Shown: one piece after another, positions 31,940 through 44,350 of the stretch
Position numbering within the stretch: the first letter of the stretch is position 1
Layout of the letters: every line of letters starts with the position of its first letter
DNA from: Lantana camara
Lineage: Eukaryota > Streptophyta > Magnoliopsida > Lamiales > Verbenaceae
Direction of reading: 5' to 3'
Length of the DNA: 64,000 nucleotides
NCBI GenBank assembly: GCA_037501455.1
Contig: CM074860.1
Coordinates: forward strand, 46,324,501-46,388,500
Notes under the pieces: model-generated
Told to the model about the DNA's origin: nothing
The model's database searches: none
The model's input: only the letters and a program-made list of their open reading frames with translations
Program-made: the position numbers and the translations under genes

Positions 31940-34900
31940 TGTGACACCCCCTCTGATTAGCCGTACAGGTATGATGTACGTGCGCATTTAAAATTATTAT
32001 TTATACATTTTATATTTATTTTAAATGTTTATTTTCATTAATTGAAAATATTTGAATTATTTAATATTTATTTCTTTGAATATTTGAATTCTAATTATTA
32101 GAATAACATACTTATTTGTTGAAATGTGTTGCGTTTGTGTTCGATTTGAGATCGAAATTTTGTGCTTTTCTGATATGTTGGAGATTTGTGAGTTATGAAT
32201 TTCTTTATGTGCTCGTTTTACATTTTCGGACTTGTTTGAAATGGTAACGTACCATCTTATTTGTTTTGGGGACTCGAGGGCCTAACTAGTTTTAGCGCGC
32301 CTTGTGTTCCGGAATTTATAACTTGAGCTTGGGAATTCGGATTCGAATCCTGGAAGTGGCGCCGGACTCGTAATGAAGATCCGGAACTAAAGAACCTAGC
32401 CTTACATTTTTCTAAGCCTGTTTGATACTCCGAAAGTTTCCCGAAAGACTGACTCGCGCACATATGACCACCTTTCACTAATTTGCACATAAGTCCCTCA
32501 ATTCTTGACCAATTACCCTCAAACTTGGACGCACATGACTCCAACTTAATGCTCTACCACTCCTATCTCCTTCATTTCGTCCCACATAAGCCAAGAAAGA
32601 GATTTTCACTAGCTTTGGAGAGAAACCAAGAAAATCCCGTCACTATTCACCAAGTTGAGATTTTGAGCTCCAATCTCCTTGTTTCTCCATCATCTTCAAG
32701 GGGTAAGTTTATATTTGATATCTACATGATTATATGATCATTTTTGTCCAAGAAATTCAACTTTTGATCTATGTTTGATTGAGTTTTGCTCCAAGTCTTG
32801 AATAGTTGGAATTTATGCCCTAATTTGAATTCTATGGTTTTCTTGGTGTTTCTTCTTGATTTGATGCTATAAACCTGATCTCTTACACTTCATTTATTGT
32901 TGTTTGATCTGAATTTTTTGGTAGTTGAGGTATGGAGAAGTTTGCCATTAAAATTCTTGAATTTGTGATGAGTTCTAGCATGAGTTTGATCCACTTCTTC
33001 TCTCCCTTAGCTGCTGTTCGTTTTTGGTCTGTATGGCAGCTGATTTGTGGAGTTTTATGTGTCTAATTGTTGCCTAATGTTGCTCCGCTGTTGTTGTGCT
33101 TGCCTTGCTTCCCCTGTTTCTGATTTGCTGCTGCTGCGTTCTTTTTCCCGCTGCACAACTCGCCCCGGGGGGGGGGGGGGGGGGGGGGGGAGAGTTTGCT
33201 CTTATTTTGTCCCTGGGCGGGGACTGCCCTTTGCAGCAGCTGCTGAATGAAACTCCCCGGCAGGGGAGTTTTGTGAAGCAAATCTACCCGGGAGGGGAGA
33301 TGGTGTTTGCCTAGATGTTTGTTTCTTTCTTTTTGTTTCATGTTGTAGACTTAAATGCATGTTGTTCATCTCTTTTGTGGGCTGCGTGAATTATATATCT
33401 TGCATGGAATATGATTTGGTTTTATGAGGGAACTGCATGCATGCTATACTTGGTTTAAAACTCCTTTCCATGCATTTGTTTCCTATATGATATGTTATGC
33501 CATTTAGAGTGCATGTACGTGTATATGTCTAATATATAGTGTATGTATGTATGCATGTGTGTAATACATTATTTATATACTATATGTTTTATATTTAAGT
33601 CATAGGAAGTTAAGTTCTATAATCTGATTATTTAAAACAGTATGATATATATACATATGAATTGTGTATTTTGCCATCATTATTTATTTAATTTAGTTTT
33701 TATATAATATGGTTTCAACTATGATTGTGGTCTTATGGTTTTATTTGAATTCTTACGCATGAAACGTGTAATTTAAATGTAATTTTGTGGGTTAATTATT
33801 TGTTATATTTTATGAAATACGTTTATGGAAGGATTTAATAAGTTTTATACGAATTTGAATTTAAATGAGTTAGGTGATGCATTCTTGCATCTCATTTGCA
33901 TCCTTATGCATCGTCGTGCGTCTAATTGGTTCATAATCGAGTCTCAGTCTTGAGTATATGTTCGTTTTCTCAAACATTGGTTCGAGAGGTGTCGGTTCCA
34001 CTATTTAGCCTCTTCTTGGTTGTCAACTCTCTTTCGGGAGCTCTTTTGGTAAAAGGTGAGGTTTAGGATTGTTTTCTTTTAGTTAATGCGACCTACAACC
34101 TTATATGCTCATTTTTAAGCCCACATGTGAATATATTATATGCATATTAAATATGTGTCTTATAATATGTTATGAATCTTGTTAATTCGATTTAATATGA
34201 ATTCTTCTAAAATTATACGTATGGGCGTATATAAGCTTAAAATGGTTTTGTAACGAGGCTATGCTCCAAACTGTGTAGTGTCAAGCGAACTATGGATCTT
34301 CCTCAGCATATTATGAATTTGGAAGATACAAAGAGGTACGTGTATAGCATATGCCTAGTTGCACGGTAAGGTATGTTTCTTATGGTATGTTTCTTAAGTA
34401 CGAATCGTATGTTTCTAGGTTTAGTAAGTTAGGTATGTTTCTTATGAGTCTTATGTTTCCTTATGAATCTTATGAATCCCTGGGCCCCAGAGGCGTGAGT
34501 AAGGACGCCCGAGGAGATGTTGGGCCATCGGGTTAAGCCTGTGCACGTGCTTCTTAATGTACGTTGCGGGATCACTACCCCACGTATAGGTATTGAGTTG
34601 CATGATGTGGGCCCGTAACCCGCGTGCAGACTTCCGGAAAAGGTGGATGGAATACGGGAATATGAGTCTTATGAATTTTATGTATTTATGTTTCATCATG
34701 TTTCTAATGAATTCTTTTATTAAGATGTAAAGTTGACCCCGTACTCGCCGGGTAATCTAAGTTTGTTTTGCTATGTTGATATGAAACGGGATAGAAGCTT
34801 TCGCTTTCAATATGAGATTTCTACATTAAGATTTGAATATATGAAGCAATATGAGTCTTATGAATATATGAATCCATATACGTTTTGAATATATATATTT

Positions 34901-35273
34901 GAGTCCTTACGAGTTTTCAAACTTATGAATTTATGAATAAATACGAGTTCTTTTGGGAAAATGGCTTCGGTATGTAAACCCTATTCCCGGTTCATAGTCT
35001 TTTGTTTAATACGTGCTTCGGTGTGCGTTAGCCCCCTCACTTAGTCAGTGGACTGACCCTCTCCTTTCAATTTTTCAGATTGCAGGTTTTGGGTCGTGCT
35101 AGGCGGAGTCGTAAGTCGGTCTAGTTCTAGTCTCCTAGCTCGAGTTTCATTTCATTTACGTTCCGACACATCCTGTATATGATTCAGTTCTGATAGTGGA
35201 TTTATTGATATATTATGCATTTAATAATGATTTATGTATGAATCTTGTGAACCTTGGTTATGTATATATATTC
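31940..35273 (+). mobile_element. LTR9, truncated by the LTR2b element
   Basis: Begins TGTGACACCCCC, preceded by GTGCA (31935-31939), a possible target duplication whose partner is not in view. It has a donor-like CTTCAAGGGGTAAGT (about 32695), a hairpin array with a 24-G run (33165-33301), a GTGAGGTTTAGG block (about 34056), TTAGTC/GACTGA (35041-35056) and GCTAGGCGGA (about 35099). It is cut at 35273 by TGTAGCACCCC, the inverted end of LTR2b. The last few hundred bases are therefore missing. Confidence 0.85.
33165..33301 (+). repeat. Hairpin array and 24-G run in LTR9
   Basis: CCCC followed by a run of 24 G (33167-33190), then GTCCC/GGGAC (33209-33224), AACTCCCC/GGGGAGTT around GGCA (33251-33270) and ATCTACCC/GGGGAGAT with one mismatch (33282-33301). 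The CTCCCC theme is shared with LTR2b. Confidence 0.85.
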
Positions 35274-36876
35274 TGTAGCACCCCAAACGAAAGGCACCAC
35301 ATCCCCCGCACTATGACCCAAACCCGGTTACGAAATGGAAAGTCCGTACCCGAATCCGAATCATAGCGAATGGGAGACCACTTACTCACTAGGCTAGACG
35401 GGAACTAAAACTTCGAACCAAATAACTGATACAAGAGTTAACGGACGTGCTGAAGCAAAATATGTAATTAATCACAATTACAAGTAAGACAGGACGGGTT
35501 CAACTAGCATAAATTCCTAGTCCCGAAAATTCAACATAATCATAATCACAATCACGGGTTCAATCTGTCCCTAGAAGCCTGTCTCGAATAAATATCAAAA
35601 CATAATCATAATCGTACAATGCTCATAATTGTTCAAGTTTACAAGATGTATGTGTCATGACTGAACTTAATCAAAAGACTTGACAGACACGACTTCCCGC
35701 CCAGCACTCCAAACCTGTATGAAACTGAAAACAATCCGGGTTCAGTCTATAGGAGACTGGTGGGTATGAAATAGGGCATAACATAAATAATATTGCAGAA
35801 TTTAAACACGCCCACATGCAAGCTATAATCCCGTGTGAGGTTTGTTTAAATATTTCCCAAGTGGGTGAAAATAAAGTGAAACAACACTCGGGATTACAAC
35901 AATCAATTTTATTTATTCATTCATTCATGCATTCGTTCATTAGCATACATTCATAATCATATCATAAAATAAGTTCCAACCTTCTTCCTCCGGGTGGTGG
36001 ATGGGATTGCAAGGCCCGACCACCTAATGCATTGACTAAAGGGGGTTACATGAATTCACCCAAAGGCACTCAGCTCCCATTCCTCGCTAATCTCCTAGCG
36101 AGGGCTGGTATCACCGTTAATATTTGTTGGGACTAGTGCACGGGGATCACCGTCAGCCCGAGCTTTCTCGGATAGCCACGTACACATAGTCCCGGGCCCC
36201 TATAAACAATGTGTGACTGATCTCGCCAAAACATTTGGTAAGGGATTCATGAAAGGAAAAAGGGCTTTACGTTGAAAATCATAGACTATTTTGAAAAGAC
36301 TCGATATATATACATATATATAATATTTTGGCTTAAAACTTCACATAAGGGTATATTGAGGTCATCATAGCTAATAGAAGAGAAACCCATCTATACGCCT
36401 CTTACCGAACAATACCAAGAAGAAAGGAGACTCGAAAATGTCCTATGAACCCGGTATCCCCACCCGGGAGAAAACTATACAAAAGACAACGTAACGTGTT
36501 CGTAAGACTCAAGAGCCCAAAAGAACCATATATGACGCACGACATGCAATGAACATGCTATGAATGCATAAAAGATAATATTATGTAATGAACACGATCA
36601 TATGCACGATTAAAGCATTTAAATCATATAAACGAATCATTCATTCGTTCAAGGAGGCGTTCATAAACATTTAAGCCATGGATTTCATATTTCATATCAA
36701 ATCAATCCAAGGAATTTAAATAACGATCATAACACGTACTAAATCGCATTTACAATTAGAAAATAGACAAATAAATACATTCAAATCAAGATCGAAAATT
36801 AAATAAAACATCAAAATAGGTAACAATTAAATTCTATAATTAAATTAATTCAAATAATATTTAATATATAATAAAC

Positions 36877-36932
36877 ATATATATATATATATATATATAT
36901 AAATACATATACATATATATATATAAGTACAT

Positions 36933-36986
<54 letters not shown>
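36877..36986. repeat. AT microsatellites in LTR2b
   Basis: Alternating AT at about 36877-36900 and 36936-36986 with a short interruption. It corresponds to the runs in LTR2a. Tyr-Ile frames across it are artefacts. Confidence 0.95.
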
Positions 36987-36988
<2 letters not shown>

Positions 36989-37292
36989 AAGACATACATG
37001 CAATTTAACATGCACAAAACAAAATATGCATGCAAACATTACTAACTTAAACATGCATGACTTAATATAATACAACACATGCACATACTACATACATTAA
37101 AACACAAAAATTGAAATTCATGCATGCATATATACGTACTTATGCATGAAATGCATAACAATGAAATGAAACATTCTGAAATAAAACATGCAGACAACAA
37201 CCACTACATTCATGCATTTAATTAGACCATGCACTCAAACATTACATGCAAGAAGGAAGGAATGAAGACAGCAGCATCACTGTTCCAGATTC

Positions 37293-37419
37293 AATCTCCC
37301 CGCCTGGGGAGATTTTGTGCAGCAAAAGTCCCCGCCTGGGGAGCTTCGTGCAGAAAGCTTCTGCAAAAGGCTACCCGACCGAGCCTTTTCATGGCAAAAA
37401 TCTTCCCGCCCGGGGAGAT
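37293..37419 (-). repeat. Four-hairpin array in LTR2b
   Basis: AATCTCCCC/GGGGAGATT (37293-37314), AAGTCCCC/GGGGAGCTT with one bulge (37326-37346), AAAAGGCT/AGCCTTTT (37365-37389) and ATCTTCCC/GGGGAGAT (37400-37419). It is at the same LTR position as the GTCGCG array of LTR2a, yet the stem sequences are unrelated although the flanks align. Confidence 0.87.
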
Positions 37420-38984
37420 CCGTTCCAGAAACACAATAGCAAAACAAGCACGACACAACCCCTGTTTCTTAGCATGAATTTACAGCAGCAATTAGCAGCA
37501 ACATAAGGTAGATTCAGCAGCAAAAATGACACCAAGAACTCCTACAATGACTGATAATATGCAGCAGCTAAGCAAGGGAAACACGCAGCAGTTGACAGTA
37601 ACAAAAACAGTCCGAAAACAGGGCAAAAATTTGCAAAAACAGAGCAACAACAAATTCAATCTTTAACCAACAAGATCAGGTAAGGCAAGGCGACAATTAC
37701 GTAGCAAAAAGACTCCAAAACAACATCTAAACATGCTCTTCAATTGATCAAACGCGAGGAAGGGAAGAAGGTGGTCATTTCATGAATTTTCTTCAAAATT
37801 TCATTAATGGTAGCTCATGAATGCTTCAACCGCCAGCTAATACATCACCATAAATGCAAAGAAGAAGTCAAGGCAATCATATTCATGCTTTGAATCAACC
37901 AAACACCTCAAGAATTGAAAGAGATCCACATATATGCTCATAACCTAACTATTCCTCCAAGTTAGCCATATACTCATGAAAACATGATCAAAATTGGGGA
38001 TGAATGGATCAAAATGATTCATGATGAATGTATAATAACCCTAAGCTTACCTTGTTGATTAACGAAGGTTTGGAAGAGATTTGAGCTTGAATCTCCAAGG
38101 GTTGGCTTGAGCTACGGGATTTCCTGGAACATGAGTTTTTGGCTGAGTTTTCTTTTTGTGAGAGGGTTGGTTCGGTTAAAGGAGATAAGGATCAGATAAA
38201 GGGCTGAGTCAGGGTTCCAAGGAATCAAACCATAGTTAATTTGGTCAAGGTTTGAATAAGATATGGTCATTTTAGTAAACTGTGGCAGATTTGGTTTCCG
38301 TTTCGTGTTTCGGTTTAATTTCGGAGGTTCAAATAACTTTGGAAAAATATAAGGCTAAGTTCACTAAACTCAAATTTTCTTTGCGAGTTCAGCGAAGTTG
38401 ACGAAACTCGAATCCGAGTTTCCTAGCTCGAGATATCAAATACGGAATCAAGGGTGCGCTAATTGCTCGTTAGCCCCCGATTTGGATTCCAAAATCAAAA
38501 TAAATTCGAAACTCATCCAAACGAACCTGAAAACATGAAACAAATATATATTCATATACACGACACGTATATCTCCAACACATTAAATTTTCACGAAATT
38601 TCGGTATCGAATCATATAAAAACGAAGCACATTTATATCACTCATAACAATGCATATGAAATCCATAACATTTCAAATAAATTACAAAATTAAGTACATA
38701 ATTAAATTAAACTAAAGTGCACAAATTAAAAATACATTTATCAAAGTGGTACCAATTTATTTAATATAAAAATCAAATGCACGATTTAAATATATATATT
38801 ATTAATAACATTAAGATTATAAATCAACTAATTCATATACATTTAATATTAAATAACTTTAGATAAGATCATTTAACATTTAATATATAAAATCAAGTAT
38901 ATAAAACACTTATAAACAATTAATTCGCGTAAATTGAGAAATACATACTTTATGCTATACGACTGAAAAAACTGGGGTGTTACA

Positions 38985-39020
38985 ATCTCCCCCCCTTAAA
39001 AAGAATCCGTCCTCGGATTC
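38985..39020 (-). other. Polypurine tract and pre-PPT hairpin (E2b)
   Basis: On the minus strand GAATCCG, AGGA loop, CGGATTC (39003-39020) precedes TTTTTAAGGGGGGGAGATT, which touches the LTR start at 38984. Same layout as the LARD and Tekay-type elements, with a different stem. Confidence 0.9.
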
Positions 39021-39042
39021 GCAGCACACCTAAAAACAACCA

Positions 39043-39266
39043 ATGAGAGATTCCCCGTCTCTCACAAGCAACAAGGAGAGAGCCCCGTCTCTCGAGCAGC
39101 AATGAGAGAACCCCATCTCTGGCAAGCAAAGTGAGTACCCCGTCTCTCAAACAAAAATAAGAGAGTCCTCGTCTCTTACAAAAAACGAGAGCACCCCGTC
39201 TCTCAAACAAAAATAAGAGAGTCCCCGTCTCTTACAAACAACGAGAGCACCCCGTCTCTCAAACAA
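39043..39266 (-). repeat. Array of about eight hairpin units (E2b)
   Basis: Units of about 28-32 bp of the GAGAGA..CCCCG..TCTCTC type. Two variants read TAAGAGAGTC..GTCTCTTA, where the stem changed on both sides (AAGAGA with TCTCTT). It lies within 60-290 bp of the 3' LTR, nearer than in E3 or the LARD. Confidence 0.87.
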
Positions 39267-39461
39267 AAATAAGGCAAGGAAGTCTCCCATACTCCCAAGC
39301 AACACACACGAAACCATAATTAAAATCACGCAAGACACCCCAAGCAAGTAATAGATATCATCCAAGTTGATTATCAATTACCCCAAGTAATTTAACATGA
39401 TAAGGAATCGAAGCACTTAACATAAAAAAAAATTATTTAAGTTAAATTTGCATGGATGCAT

Positions 39462-39484
39462 GTGTCATGGATGCTTCATGTACC
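39462..39484 (-). other. Conserved 23-nt motif (E2b)
   Basis: On the minus strand it starts GGTACATGAAGCATCC, 12 of whose first 14 bases match the E3 copy. It is preceded by ACGGTGAAC, also as in E3. About 15 bases upstream the homology to E3 ends and Tekay-type RT sequence begins. Confidence 0.82.
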
Positions 39485-39501
39485 GTTCACCGTAGTTGCC
39501 A

Positions 39502-41435
39502 TGTGGGAGGGGATACTTGTTCTTAATAGTCATCCTGTTCAACTCCCTACAATCGATGTACATTCTTAAAGTTCCATCCTTTTTCTTTACAAATAAAACT
39601 GGTGCTCCCCAAGGTGAAGTGCTCGGCCGAATGTAACCAACTTCCAACAATGCTTCAAGCTGAACCTTTAATTCCTTTAATTCCGTTGGAGCCATCCGGT
39701 ATGGAGTCTTTGAATACGGCTCAGCATTCGGGAAAAGATCGATCACAAATTCGATCTCTCGCTCAGGAGGCAAAGAATCCAACTTTTCTGGAGATACCTC
39801 GGGAAACTCCTTTACCACTTCGGTATCCTCTAATTTCACCTGATCCTTGGGCTTGTTCAGAATGTAAGCAATGAACCCTGTAGCCCCGTCTCTGACTAAT
39901 TTCTGAGCTTCTGAAAAAGAAAGTAGGGGTACGGTATTCGAAGTACAGCCCGTGGTAACCTCTGAACCCAACTGAACCTTCTTAGCCCGATAATCAACTG
40001 TAGCACAATGCCGGTATAACCATTCCATCCCCAATATAGCCCCGTATCTCTCCATCGGCATAACAATGAAATCTGTCAGAAACTCCCGGCCTTCAATCAC
40101 CACTGGAATATCCCTGTAAACCTGATCCGTCTCTCGCCTACTACCGAAAGGAGTACTAACTAGATAGCACACAGAAGTACACATAGCAGGCAAAGATAAA
40201 GTAATAGCAATAGAGTGCTCAAGAAAGGAGTGTGTAGCTCCTGGATCAAATAATGTATGGATGTTCGTGCCATGGATGCAAATAATACCTTCAACTACCG
40301 CGGCGGGGTCTATCTCAGCATCCTGCTCCTCCCCAGCGAGTGCATAAGCCCGAGCTCTCACAAGTGGCCTCGGACCTGCAGGTGGCGGATCCCGACGATC
40401 CGGGCAGCCGTCAACCATGTGCTCGTCGCTCCCGCAGATCAAACATAAACCTAACCGGCGTCTGCAGTTATCGTAATGATGTGTAGGAAGTCCACAGAAT
40501 CTGCAGCCTGGTTTCTGAGGTGGCTGCGATGGTGCTGGAGCTCTCGGACCCCTCTGGAATGACCCTGTCGCCTTAAGCTTCTTCCCGGAGTCCTTCTGTG
40601 CTGGAGGTGCAGAGTAAATCATCGGCCTCTTTCCCGAGCTCGATCTCTGACCTGCTCTCGAGCCCGAAGCCTGTCCAGTCCGCGGAGTAGCTCTCCTAGC
40701 AATGTCAGAATCCTCGACCTTTGGAGCTTTGGCGGTAGCTTTGGCCCAGGTGCTGGTATTGGCTGCTTTCAGCGCGTCCTGAATATCTGGCCTGAGTCCC
40801 TGGACGAACTACATCGCCTTGTGAAAGTCATCATTCGCTATGTTGGGTGCATAGCGATAAAGTCTCTCGAACTCGGCGATATACTGCCCCACAGATCTTC
40901 CTCCTTGTTTCAACTCGGTAAACTCCCTCAACCTGCGGGTACGGGAAGCTGGAGGAATATACTTGTTCTTAAACTCCCGCACGAAGACCTCCCAGGTAAT
41001 CTCTGTCCCAGCTGCCTCCAAAACGATCTGGGTACTCTCCCACCAAGAATAAGCCTCGCCCTGAATAAGAGTAAGTGTACAGCGAGCCTTCTCCTGAGTG
41101 TCACAAGGGATAAGCTGCCAGATCCTCTCGATCTCCTTCAGCCACATCTCTGCCTAAATATCGTCGCCCTTGTACAACTTCGGGGGATGCTGGTTCTGAA
41201 ACTCTCGCAATATGGTAGAAATAGGGTTCTCCTGAGGTGCTACTGGTGCTGGAGGTGGTGGAGGAACTCTGTCCTGTAGCCTCTGATCAATTAGCCCCAC
41301 TACCGCGTTCATGAAATCCTAGGGCTGTGCCTTGGCAGGTGGAGGGGGTGGTGACCTCTCCCGACGATGATGCCGGCGATGATGATGTTGCCTATGTCTC
41401 GAGGATCGGTTACTGGAGTGTCTGTCGTTCTCCAT
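39502..41435 (-). pseudogene. gag-pol: gag-protease-RT fragment, Tekay-type copy 1
   Basis: The ATG at 41435 follows an acceptor-like TTTCAGG. The gag opens with a His/Arg-rich leader and a proline run, then a capsid-like region (MWLKEIERIWQL, WWESTQ, FVREFKNKYIP). Two CCHC zinc knuckles follow ([14 protein letters not shown] and [14 protein letters not shown]), then a protease with [10 protein letters not shown], then the RT N-terminus up to [16 protein letters not shown]. Stops lie at about 41324, 41154 and 40812, each a TAG where copy 2 reads CAG, and there is a small extra segment near 40735. At about 39502 the RT frame ends abruptly in E2b sequence, so palm, RNase H and integrase are missing. 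It cannot make an active polyprotein. Confidence 0.93.
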
Positions 41436-41666
41436 CCTGAAATCAGATCACTACACATGCGTGGCTTGATTAATAAATGCAAATGTGTGCATATAATTCA
41501 ACAATGTTAATAAACACACATTCAGGAAGAATTAAATAGCTCAAGTAAGGCAAAAATTCAAGTAATCAAGTAATTCAGTGAAATGCAGACTCTCAAATAT
41601 CAAATAATCCTATGCCTTGCGACCTAGACTGACTTGACACGACTAGAGAACCTCGGTTTTGCAATC

Positions 41667-41680
41667 GGGCTTTGATACCA
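41667..41680 (-). other. Primer binding site, Tekay-type copy 1
   Basis: TGGTATCAAAGCCC on the minus strand, 8 bases after the LTR_A end, complementary to initiator Met tRNA apart from one position. It shows that LTR_A also acts as the 5' LTR of copy 1. Confidence 0.9.
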
Positions 41681-41688
41681 CCTGTAGA

Positions 41689-44350
41689 TGTAGCACCCTA
41701 ACCCCCAGGGCACCACATCCCCCGCACTATGCCTCGATCCACGTATGAAATGGAAAGTCCATGCATAAACCAAAACTATAGCGAACGGGTGACAATAAAA
41801 ATGACGAGCTAGGCGGGACACTCTCCCCAACAAAACCAGAGCAAACATGATAATGAAAGCGGAAGCAATAAAGTCATTCGTACATATAGGTACCATATTT
41901 ACTGCATAAATACGTATAGGAACCAACTTAACTATCAATACATTATCATCTCTTCATAATATACATATTCAGATATACAAAAGGGCTAATAACGATCATA
42001 ACAACAGATACTAGAAGTGTTGTACATGAAGGTACGGTACTAGACTCGTGAAAATGCAAAACTCAACTGGACACCCGCCTAGCACGACCACGCGTTCAAG
42101 TACCTGAAACGTGAAGTATCAGTCTACCGAAGACTGAGTGAGGGGCAATAAATATATATAACACACATCACACGCAAGGTGTAGCCTCGGGTGAGGACTT
42201 TGGAAATGAAAAGGGATATATAATTCAAGAAACTTAATCTTTGCCCGAGATTACAAGCAATCACTTTAACATTTTAACTTGAACATTTCATGAACATGTG
42301 ACCCCGGCGAGTAGGGATGATTCTCCAACCTTTACACCAAACGTGACAATACGTGCTTGCTTTATCAATTCAATACATGATCATGCAATTCCGTTTAGTG
42401 CTCACATAGACAGTTTCACGCTTGAAATCATGCAATAACCCGAGGATAACCCGATATGCCGGATTAATCCCCAGTCTCCTTCTTCCTCCGGTTGATAGTG
42501 AGTTTGCAAGGCTCAACTATCCACGACATGGTGTGTGTAGAGGACATGTCCCTCTAGACACGGAACTCCTTCCACCACTAATCTCCTAGTGGCTTCGGGG
42601 GTGATCCCAACAATGTGAGGATAATTCAGGAGTTACCCGTCAGCCCTTGCTTTCCCGGTTGGCTCAAGAATTACCCTCGGGCCCACGTGCAATCATGTAC
42701 TCGCCAAACTTGCTTGAAAATCATGACAATCATTGCTTTATTGCTTAAAAGGTTTATAGCTTTGAAAACGTTTACAATTATAATACGTTTTGGCCGAAAA
42801 TAGCACATAAGGGTTATAGGGTTCGATTTACTCAAAACAAAACCTCACATTTTCTTGCAAAATACAATAAGAAAGTGTTCTAAGGAGCCTGCTCCTCGTC
42901 CACGCCCTCGTGACCTGTGCAAACATGACGTATATACGTGAGACATGACCTAAACTGGACCAAATGTGACGAACGGCGAAAATGTATCGAGACGACGATG
43001 AAAATGCAATGCGGCATGATAACATGTTGTTTCACTTCATATTAGTACATATTATAGCAATTCGGGGTCAAAGAAGTCGTCGGATCGAGGGGTCATTTTC
43101 GTAATTTTATGCAGAAACTTTTGTTCTGCAAGTCAGGTGGGAACGGCCGTTCCGGACCCCTTTGAAAAATGGGAACGGTCGTTCCCATGAATTCCCAAAA
43201 CGCGCCAACGACTTCCCTTTCAAAAATGCGCCTTAGCTGGAAACGGCCCTTCCGGCACCAAGGCCAAAATGGGAACGGCCGTTCCCATGCTCGACCGCCT
43301 TGTTTTAGTTTAAAAGAGGGGAACGCCCGTTCCCACTATGCCTTGAGGCTGGGAACGGCCGTTCCCTGTTTCTGCAACTTATAGAAACAGAGCAAAAATA
43401 GGGGATGGCTACGGGAATGCAAACAAGGCCACCCAAAAATCCATTTTTTATCATCAAAGCCAAAGTTTTATGGGAATATACATGCATATAGGTTCATAAG
43501 ATGATAAACTAACACTTAAACACTTAAAACACAATATATCATCAAGATTCCAAGACTCATGTTTATGATCAAACTTGATCATTCATGCCAAATATTCAAG
43601 AATTCAAGCTATAAATCATGCCATAATTCATGATATGATCACCTAACCATGCTTCCAACTCCAATTAATTCATCTAGCACATCAAACTCAAACCCTAACT
43701 TATACATATATGATCAAAGGTCATCAACTCATGCAAACCAACCTTTGAAAACTAAGAAATGAAGAAGATGGATGAAGATGATGATCAATTTCCCAAAACT
43801 TGGATGATTTCTTGAAATCTTGGATGAATTGGATGAAAATTCACTTCTTCCTTTTCTTCATCTTAATACCGAGAGAAAGAGAGAGCAAAGTTGTTGGGAA
43901 ACCTTTGATGAAATGAGATCATGGAAGCTTAAAGAGGATATTACGTGATTCATCACATTGATTTTTGTGAATTATGCTAATTGCCATTTAATCCTTTCTT
44001 TTATGAAGTCATGCAGCCAAGTATACAACAATTTAAAATATGCTCAATTAAGCCCTTGCAAAGTTATGCACTTAAGTCCCTAAAGTTTAAAGAAACAATC
44101 AAGTAGGGACAATTTGGTAATTTGAATCACTCTCGGTAGTGATTTTATGCAATAAATCTTTTTCCGTGTCATGAAATAATATTTTCAATGATATGAATTC
44201 AAATAATTTATATAAACAATGTTTCATGAATTTTATAAAAATATGAATGCCACGTAAGAATATTATAAATTAAAGAATTATAAATAAATTCCTACGCTCA
44301 AAACACACACGTGGCGTGCTTACCTGTTCATCCGGAGCCGGGGCGTTACA
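41689..44350 (-). repeat. LTR_A (2662 bp): 3' LTR of copy 2 and 5' LTR of copy 1
   Basis: On the minus strand it begins TGTAACGCCCCGG at 44350 after a polypurine tract and ends GGGTGCTACA at 41689 before a primer site. It therefore has the signals of a 3' LTR on one side and a 5' LTR on the other. It contains GGTAAGCACGCCACGTGTGT near the start, the palindrome array, TCAGTCT/AGACTGA (42119-42137) and CCCGCCTAGC/GCTAGGCGGG (42074-42083 and 41808-41817). Confidence 0.94.
43110..43366 (-). repeat. Palindrome array in LTR_A
   Basis: TGCAGAA/TTCTGCA (43110-43130), then GGGAACGGCCGTTCC types at 43139-43153, 43169-43188 (GGTC centre), about 43230 (decayed), 43269-43288 (20-bp perfect), about 43320-43336 and 43351-43366. 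It has the same units in the same order as LTR6, read on the opposite strand. Confidence 0.93.

Larger units (their letters stand above)
35274..38984 (-). mobile_element. LTR2b: 3' LTR of element E2b, 3711 bp, minus strand
   Basis: On the minus strand it begins TGTAACACCCCAG at 38984, right after a polypurine tract, and ends GGGGTGCTACA at 35274. It matches LTR2a over most of its length. It carries AT microsatellites, a hairpin array (37293-37419), CAGTCT/AGACTG (35743-35759), the long-range pair 35694-35705 with 35393-35404 (G-U pairs only in the minus-strand transcript) and CTATGA/TCATAG near its end. It inserted into LTR9; the five bases next to it are TATTC. The element's other end is not in the window. 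Confidence 0.9.

Noticed and set aside
39602..39874. 90-codon plus-strand frame, repeated at 47041-47313
   Set aside because: Antisense shadow of the RT N-terminal region.
40821..41279. 152-codon plus-strand frame, repeated at 58019-58477
   Set aside because: Antisense shadow of the gag capsid region on the minus strand, whose conserved motifs and knuckles identify the real gene.
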